Shown piece after piece: positions 6,387 through 9,816 of a stretch of 9,816 bases of DNA; the stretch's first letter is position 1; each line of letters opens with the position of its first letter. The notes under the pieces were generated by a model, which saw nothing but the letters and a program-made list of their open reading frames with translations, did no database searches and was not told where the DNA came from. Both the position numbers and the translations under genes were made by a program. The DNA comes from Chthoniobacterales bacterium (GTDB lineage: Bacteria; Verrucomicrobiota; Verrucomicrobiia; Chthoniobacterales; UBA10450): positions 1-9,816 of the forward strand of contig JACCZQ010000351.1 of the NCBI GenBank assembly GCA_013695905.1, written 5' to 3'.

Positions 6387-6415
6387 ACTATAGACACAAT
6401 CCATTGATTCGTAAA
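6387..6415 (-). promoter_or_regulatory. Sigma-70-like promoter of the scpA operon
   Basis: On the minus strand TTTACG (6415-6410) is followed by a 17-nt spacer and TATAGT (6392-6387). These match 4/6 and 5/6 of the TTGACA and TATAAT hexamers. Transcription would start near 6380, leaving an 88-nt leader before scpA at 6292. The -10 coincides with one arm of the inverted repeat described separately. Confidence 0.45.
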
Positions 6416-6515
6416 TCTGCGGCCGGTGAGCACCGGAGTCGCCCGCTTGGAATTGGCGGTTTGGGTGGTGAGACAGGTGCGCCAACGCTGGGCCATTGTG
6501 TCACTTTTCTATAGT
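6387..6515. repeat. Interrupted inverted repeat flanking about 94 nt
   Basis: The left arm 6387-6400 is ACTATAGACACAAT. The reverse complement of the right arm (6515-6495) is ACTATAGA, then AAAGTGA, then CACAAT. The arms therefore match over 8 + 6 nt, with a 7-nt insertion in the right arm. Each arm contains the palindrome CTATAG. They could be the ends of a small defective mobile element, or a duplicated promoter or operator half, since both arms carry TATAGT reading outward from the enclosed segment. No target-site duplication is seen next to the arms. Confidence 0.45.
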
Positions 6516-6583
6516 ATGAGTAAATTGTAAACCGTTCGCCGTGAAGGATTAGTAGATTCCGGAAACAAAGTCAGGCGCTTTTC

Positions 6584-6611
6584 TTGTCACCCCCCTGTAC
6601 GCCCTTAGAAT
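6584..6611 (+). promoter_or_regulatory. Sigma-70-like promoter of the SprT-like gene
   Basis: TTGTCA (6584-6589), a 16-nt spacer and TAGAAT (6606-6611) match 5/6 of each consensus hexamer. Transcription would start near 6618. That lies after the ATG at 6613 and so points to ATG 6640 as the true start, with a leader of about 22 nt. Confidence 0.5.
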
Positions 6612-6639
6612 AATGGGGTTCCCAAATCTGCCTCGGGGT

Positions 6640-7092
6640 ATGGCGAAGAAAACAAAACGAAAGCTCGCTCATCCACGACTGCCCATGCAGCGCCAGCTGC
6701 ACTTGCAGCACGAAGGGAAATATTTCGACCTCCGCGAAATCTTTGATCGCCTGAACGCGCGGCACTTTCGCGCTCGGCTCCGCGGCTACACGGTCGTGTG
6801 GGGCCGCCGCCGAAGACAACGCCCGAAAGAGTATTTCGTCTTCGGCACGATCCAGGAGGAGGATCGCGTCATCCGCATTAATCCCGCACTCGACCAGCCA
6901 TTCGTGCCGCTCTGGTTTCTGCAGTACGTGATGTATCACGAAATGCTGCACTCGGTCGTGCCGGACGAGATCGACACGAGCGGTCGCCGCCGTGTGCATA
7001 CCGAAGAATTTTATCGGCGCGAGCGCCAGTATCCCGGCTATTACCGCGCGCGGCGTTGGGAAGAAGAGAATCTCGCGCGTTTCCTGCGCTGA
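6640..7092 (+). CDS. SprT-like zinc metallopeptidase-like protein
   Basis: This is a 150-residue cytoplasmic protein. Its metal site is HEMLH (residues 100-104), preceded by WFLQYVMY. A third ligand candidate is His120 in VHTEEFYRRERQYP, the place of the HGxxF segment in SprT proteins. The N-terminal half (FDLREIFDRLNARHFRARLR and GYTVVWG) also follows the SprT layout, with FGTI and RVIRINPALDQ before the helix that holds the zinc motif. Bacterial SprT-like proteins are mostly uncharacterised; eukaryotic Spartan cleaves DNA-protein crosslinks, so a repair role is only an analogy. The start at 6640 is favoured over ATG 6613 because the predicted transcription start lies between them. The Arg/Lys-rich start (AKKTKRK) suggests nucleic-acid contact. 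It converges on the cdaA cluster. Confidence 0.8.
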   Translation: MAKKTKRKLAHPRLPMQRQLHLQHEGKYFDLREIFDRLNARHFRARLRGYTVVWGRRRRQRPKEYFVFGTIQEEDRVIRINPALDQPFVPLWFLQYVMYHEMLHSVVPDEIDTSGRRRVHTEEFYRRERQYPGYYRARRWEEENLARFLR

Positions 7093-7114
7093 CGCGAAAG
7101 CTCAGGCGACCCGG

Positions 7115-7162
7115 CGGCTGCGGATGGCGAAGCGTTCCTCTCCGCGCCGATGGAGCCTCGCC
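7115..7162. repeat. GC-rich palindromic element between convergent genes
   Basis: Two overlapping inverted repeats occupy the 88-nt gap between the SprT-like gene and the YbbR-like mini-gene. Arm A CGGCTGCGGA (7115-7124) pairs with TCCGCGCCG (7141-7149), with one bulged T. Arm B GGCGAAGC (7126-7133) pairs with GCCTCGCC (7155-7162), with one A-C mismatch. The order A-B-A'-B' permits either hairpin, or a pseudoknot if both form. There is no T-run, so it is not a standard rho-independent terminator. It has the look of the GC-rich intergenic repeats that I associate with verrucomicrobial genomes, which a genome-wide search would settle. Confidence 0.5.
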
Positions 7163-7180
7163 CCACGATCAGTTCGCCGC

Positions 7181-7324
7181 CTACCGCTGCTCAAACACCC
7201 GCGGCCGCATCTCAAACGGTAAGGGTGTCGTTGCTACGTTCTTTCTGATGAGGTACCAGAGGGTTGTCGCGAGGAGCAGCGAGATCACCTTTGCGGCCCA
7301 GTTCTTCAGAATCAGTTTCTTCAT
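7181..7324 (-). CDS. 47-residue YbbR/CdaR-like membrane-anchor miniprotein
   Basis: The protein reads MKKLILKNWAAKVISLLLAT then TLWYLIRKNVATTPLPFEMR, ending PRVFEQR. The pattern basic-N-W-x-x-K-(hydrophobic helix)-LW closely matches the N-terminal anchor of YbbR/CdaR proteins; from memory, B. subtilis CdaR starts with a similar NRWAVKIIALLFALLLY segment. Here no YbbR repeats follow. A stop comes 24 codons after the helix begins to exit, and only 88 nt separate it from the convergent SprT-like gene. A good ribosome binding site, AGGGG (7333-7329), lies 4 nt before the ATG. The first 113 nt overlap the end of cdaA in another frame. CdaR proteins bind and control CdaA, so a regulatory partner role is a reasonable inference. 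It is probably a single-pass protein with its short C-terminus outside the membrane. Confidence 0.65.
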   Translation of the reverse strand: MKKLILKNWAAKVISLLLATTLWYLIRKNVATTPLPFEMRPRVFEQR

Positions 7325-8090
7325 AGGTCCCCTGCAACATTAGTTCGCTGATCCGCTTCCGGAAACTTTCCGGAGTGAAATTGCGTTCGATCCGCCGCCG
7401 GTGACAAATCGAGATCGCTCCCGTCTCCTCCGAGACGATCACCGCGATCGCGTCTGATTCTTCGGTCAACCCGAGACCGGCGCGGTGTCGCAGGCCGAGA
7501 CTGCGATCGAGTGTCTCCCGCTGGCTAACCGGAAAAATGCACGCCGCCGCCGCGATGCGGCCGTTGCGCACGATCACGCCGCCATCGTGCAGCGCGCTTT
7601 TCGGATGGAAGAGCGTTAGCAGCAGCTCGATCGAGAACACCGCATCCAGTTCGACTCCAGTTTCTTCGTAAACACGGATCGACGTATCTCGTTCCAGCGC
7701 GATGAGCGCGCCAAACTGCTTGTTCGCCAGCTGACTCACCGCCTCCGCGATGTCCTGGACGGTCTCGCGTTTCTCACTCGTCAGAGAAAAAATCGGGTGC
7801 CCGCCGAGTTCCGCCAGGCCGCGGCGAAGTTCGGGTTGAAATATGACGACCAGCGCCACCGCGAGAAACACGGAGAAGCTGCGGATGATCCAGCCGATCA
7901 CGGTGAGATTCAGCAGCTGGGAGATGAGCGTGAGCGTCAGGAAAACGATCGCCAGTCCCGTCAGCACCTTCGCGCCGCGCGTGCCGCGAAAGTAAAGATA
8001 CCCGTAGTAGATGCCGACGCTCAGGAGGAGGATCTCGACGACTCCCCGCCAGCTATCGAACCAACGCTCGAGGATTTGCTCGAAAATCAT
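7212..8090 (-). CDS. cdaA: Diadenylate cyclase CdaA (c-di-AMP synthase)
   Basis: This 292-residue membrane enzyme joins two ATP into c-di-AMP, a second messenger for osmolyte and cell-wall control. Three N-terminal membrane helices lie at about 17-34, 41-60 and 62-83. The DAC domain runs from about 85 to 254 and includes FQPELRRGLAELG (84-96), GALIALER (127-134), SALHDGGVIVRNGRIAAAAC (165-184), LGLRHRAGLGLTEESDA (198-214) and VSEETGAIS (219-227). The RHR catalytic motif is intact. The usual DGA is DGG here (169-171). The last 37 residues (from 256) are polar, outside the conserved domain, and read through the overlapping mini-gene. The start ATG shares four bases (ATGA, 8087-8090) with the folP stop, so translation is probably coupled. 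Confidence 0.95.
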   Translation of the reverse strand: MIFEQILERWFDSWRGVVEILLLSVGIYYGYLYFRGTRGAKVLTGLAIVFLTLTLISQLLNLTVIGWIIRSFSVFLAVALVVIFQPELRRGLAELGGHPIFSLTSEKRETVQDIAEAVSQLANKQFGALIALERDTSIRVYEETGVELDAVFSIELLLTLFHPKSALHDGGVIVRNGRIAAAACIFPVSQRETLDRSLGLRHRAGLGLTEESDAIAVIVSEETGAISICHRRRIERNFTPESFRKRISELMLQGTYEETDSEELGRKGDLAAPRDNPLVPHQKERSNDTLTV

Positions 8091-8938
8091 GGCGCGTTGT
8101 CCAGCAGAGCTTCCGTCACGCGCAAGGCGGCGACGTTTGGTTTTACATCATGCACGCGGAGCACGTGCGCGCCGCGTTCGCGGAGGAGCGCCGTCATCGC
8201 CACGGTGGGCGCGCTGCGGTCGCTCAGCTGCGGGGAATCGATCATCTTCCCGAGAAAAGATTTCCGCGAGACGCCGACCACGAGCGGCCGCTCGTGGATG
8301 CGGAGCTGCGGGAGATGGCGCAGCAGAGAGAGATTGTGAGCGAGCGTTTTTCCAAACCCGATTCCCGGATCGAACGCAATCGCCATGGGCTCAAGGCCGC
8401 ACTCTAAGGCGCGGGCATATTGTTGTCGAAAAAAATCAGCCACTTCGCTCACCACATCGTCATATTGCGGACTCTGTTGCATCGTCCGCGGGGTGCCCTG
8501 CATGTGCATGATGATGAAACCCGCCCCGCTTTCCGCGGCCAGCGACATCATCTCTCCGTCCGCGCGCCCGCCGCTGATGTCGTTCACGACCGTCGCCCCC
8601 GCCTCCAGAGCTGCACGTGCCACACCTGCTTTCGAGGTGTCGATGGAGATGATCACATCCGAGCGCGCCCGCAGCCGGGAGATCACCGGCAGCACGCGGC
8701 GCAGCTCTTCGGTTTCATCCACGGCTTCCGCACCCGGCCGCGTCGACTCGCCGCCGATATCGATGATCTGCGCCCCCTCGGCCACCATCTGCAGCGCGTG
8801 CGTCAGCGCCTTGTCCACTTCTACGAATTGGCCCCCGTCGGAGAACGAATCCGGCGTCACATTCAGCACGCCCATGATCATGGCCCGACCCGAGAGGTCG
8901 AGCGTCTCGCCTGCAATTTTCCAATGCACGGCAGCCAT
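8087..8938 (-). CDS. folP: Dihydropteroate synthase
   Basis: This 283-residue cytoplasmic enzyme joins p-aminobenzoate to dihydropterin pyrophosphate in folate synthesis; it is the sulfonamide target. The TIM-barrel motifs are all present: MGVLNVTPDSFSDGG (22-36), IIDIGGESTRPGA (58-70), ISIDTSK (97-103), VVNDISGG (117-124), IIMHMQGTP (142-150), FDPGIGFGKT (189-198), VVGVSRKSFLGK (220-231) and RVHDV (261-265). The length is normal. ATG 8938 was chosen because VHWKIAGETLDLSGR is a typical N-terminal strand pair; ATG 8881 (MIMGVLN) would remove it. No clear ribosome binding site is seen. It heads the folP-cdaA-YbbR-like cluster and is divergent from rnr, with 119 nt between start codons. Confidence 0.96.
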   Translation of the reverse strand: MAAVHWKIAGETLDLSGRAMIMGVLNVTPDSFSDGGQFVEVDKALTHALQMVAEGAQIIDIGGESTRPGAEAVDETEELRRVLPVISRLRARSDVIISIDTSKAGVARAALEAGATVVNDISGGRADGEMMSLAAESGAGFIIMHMQGTPRTMQQSPQYDDVVSEVADFFRQQYARALECGLEPMAIAFDPGIGFGKTLAHNLSLLRHLPQLRIHERPLVVGVSRKSFLGKMIDSPQLSDRSAPTVAMTALLRERGAHVLRVHDVKPNVAALRVTEALLDNAP

Positions 8939-8962
8939 CAGAGTTCAGACTAACACGCCGTG

Positions 8963-8991
8963 AGTTTATTCGATCGCGCGGCCGCAGTCAC
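8963..8991 (-). promoter_or_regulatory. Weak candidate promoter of the folP-cdaA cluster
   Basis: On the minus strand GTGACT (8991-8986), a 17-nt spacer and TAAACT (8968-8963) each match 4/6 of the sigma-70 hexamers. The start would be near 8956, 18 nt before folP. The match is modest, and the choice rests mainly on position within the 119-nt divergent gap. Confidence 0.3.
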
Positions 8992-9057
8992 TGAAGATTC
9001 CATTCTCCTCGCCAGCCATTTTGGGCGAAGCTAAGAATCGCCGCCCCCTCTCTCGCC

Positions 9058-9816
9058 GTGAAACAAAATACCCCCTCTCTCAAGGAACAGATTCTGCGCA
9101 TCCTGCGCGCGCCCAAGTACCGCCCGCTCGATAAAAAGGAGCTTGGCAAACTCCTCGGCCGCAGAAGCGGCGAGCGGATGGACCTGAGCCAGACGCTGAA
9201 GGAACTCGAATACTCCGGCGAGATTGCACGCATCCGGCAGGACCGCTACGTCATCTCCGCGGAAGCCGATCTCGTGACCGGCTCGCTGCACGTGCACCAG
9301 GCCGGCTACGCCTTTCTCTCACGCGAAGGCAGCGACGAGCAGGACCTGTTCATCGCCGCGGAGAACACCGGCACCGCGATGCATGGCGACCGAGTGGTGG
9401 CGCGGATCACCCGCGACGAGCGCCCCGGTCGCAGCAAAGGACCCTCGCGCGCCGAAGGCCGCATCATCCGCATCCTGGAGCGGGCGCACGACACCATCGT
9501 CGGCACGCTCCAGCAATCGCAGAACTTCTTCTACGTCGTCCCCGACGACCCGCGCATCGTCCACAACGTTTACGTGCAGGTGCCACCCCGCACCCCGCTG
9601 CCCACCCAGCCGCGCCTGAATGACAAAGTCGTCGTGCAGCTGGAGGTCTGGGAATCGCGCCACGTCAATCCCGAAGGCCAGATCGTGGAGGTCCTCGGCT
9701 CCGCCAGCGCCCCCGGCGTGGACATGCTGTCGATCATCCGGAAGTACCACCTGCCGCTGGAATTTCCGGAGGCGGTCAGCGCAGACGCGGAAGCAATCCC
9801 GGAGACGGTGCACCCC
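9058..9816 (+). CDS. rnr: Ribonuclease R, N-terminal part (3' end outside window)
   Basis: The window contains 253 codons of a 3'-5' exoribonuclease that degrades structured RNA and takes part in mRNA decay and rRNA quality control. Residues 7-66 form the N-terminal winged helix (SLKEQILRILRAPKYRPLDK, then LSQTLKELEYSGEIARIRQD). Residues 72-117 form the first cold-shock-like domain (LVTGSLHVHQAGYAFLSREG, DLFIA, MHGDRVVARI). A second one begins at GRIIRILERAHDTIVGTL (134-151). The catalytic RNB domain lies beyond the edge. The start is GTG at 9058: no in-frame ATG precedes the winged helix, and ATG 9178 would cut through it. No ribosome binding site is evident. RNase II is an alternative, but the leading winged helix favours RNase R. 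Confidence 0.9.
   Translation, partial: MKQNTPSLKEQILRILRAPKYRPLDKKELGKLLGRRSGERMDLSQTLKELEYSGEIARIRQDRYVISAEADLVTGSLHVHQAGYAFLSREGSDEQDLFIAAENTGTAMHGDRVVARITRDERPGRSKGPSRAEGRIIRILERAHDTIVGTLQQSQNFFYVVPDDPRIVHNVYVQVPPRTPLPTQPRLNDKVVVQLEVWESRHVNPEGQIVEVLGSASAPGVDMLSIIRKYHLPLEFPEAVSADAEAIPETVHP

Larger units (their letters stand above)
6293..6639. other. 347-nt non-coding region between scpA and the SprT-like gene
   Basis: No credible gene lies here. The stretch holds the minus-strand scpA promoter (6387-6415), the plus-strand promoter of the SprT-like gene (6584-6611) and an interrupted inverted repeat (6387-6400 and 6495-6515) enclosing about 94 nt. Short open frames across the enclosed part (for example plus strand 6408-6530, ending LFYSMSKL) have no start signal or recognisable motif. 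The part around 6500-6590 looks more AT-rich than its neighbours. No tRNA, terminator with a T-run, or known riboswitch was recognised. Confidence 0.6.

Noticed and set aside
6468..6480. GTGAGACAGGTGC, identical to a stretch of 16S rRNA
   Set aside because: Only 13 nt match and the flanks are unrelated, so a chance match is more likely than an rRNA fragment.
6293..6496. N-terminal extension of scpA to ATG 6496
   Set aside because: It would put 68 basic residues before the normal ScpA start and would span the predicted scpA promoter.
5774..6514. A 246-codon open frame on the plus strand opposite scpA
   Set aside because: It is an antisense shadow: the scpA hallmark segments lie on the other strand, and the frame has no start signal.
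6613..6639. ATG 6613 as the start of the SprT-like gene
   Set aside because: The best promoter (6584-6611) starts transcription near 6618, after this ATG; the first nine residues (MGFPNLPRG) add nothing recognisable.

Overview
The window is GC-rich, gene-dense bacterial chromosome. It most resembles Verrucomicrobiota, possibly the Spartobacteria/Chthoniobacterales side. This rests on overall style and on a secreted mini-protein carrying the NISTR...GDNVLIGGFI motif that recurs in exported verrucomicrobial proteins. Shine-Dalgarno sites are mostly weak. There is no rRNA, tRNA, CRISPR array, prophage or intact insertion sequence. Taxonomy is inference; no marker gene here settles it.

Left part (1-3061): a response regulator (minus, cut by the window edge) has a strikingly good sigma-54-like -24/-12 element upstream. 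Next comes a 71-residue secreted or truncated protein (minus). Then xseB and dxs overlap by 20 nt on the plus strand, a shortened form of the classic xseB-ispA-dxs arrangement. After dxs lies the relic of a small antitoxin gene, broken by one extra A. It ends on the same TTAA as a convergent, intact orphan antitoxin (minus). Neither has a toxin here.

Middle (3314-6292): an ABC exporter ATPase of the COG4586 type without permeases converges on a minus-strand cluster, scpA, a YeeZ-like atypical SDR and a small winged-helix-like protein. That cluster is probably one operon driven from a sigma-70-like promoter at 6387-6415.

Right part (6293-9816): a 347-nt non-coding stretch holds two promoters and an interrupted inverted repeat, followed by a SprT-like metalloprotein gene (plus). 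Convergent to it is the minus-strand cluster folP, cdaA and a 47-codon gene. folP and cdaA share ATGA. The 47-codon gene encodes only the membrane anchor of a YbbR/CdaR-type protein and sits 113 nt inside the 3' end of cdaA in another frame. It is the most interesting item: a possible miniature CdaR partner of the c-di-AMP synthase. Divergent from folP, rnr (RNase R) begins with GTG and runs off the window.

Most genes are housekeeping: isoprenoid precursor and thiamine/PLP precursor supply (Dxs), DNA repair (XseB), chromosome condensation (ScpA), folate (FolP), c-di-AMP signalling (CdaA) and RNA decay (RNase R). The accessory material is confined to the antitoxin remnants, the repeats and the secreted mini-protein.
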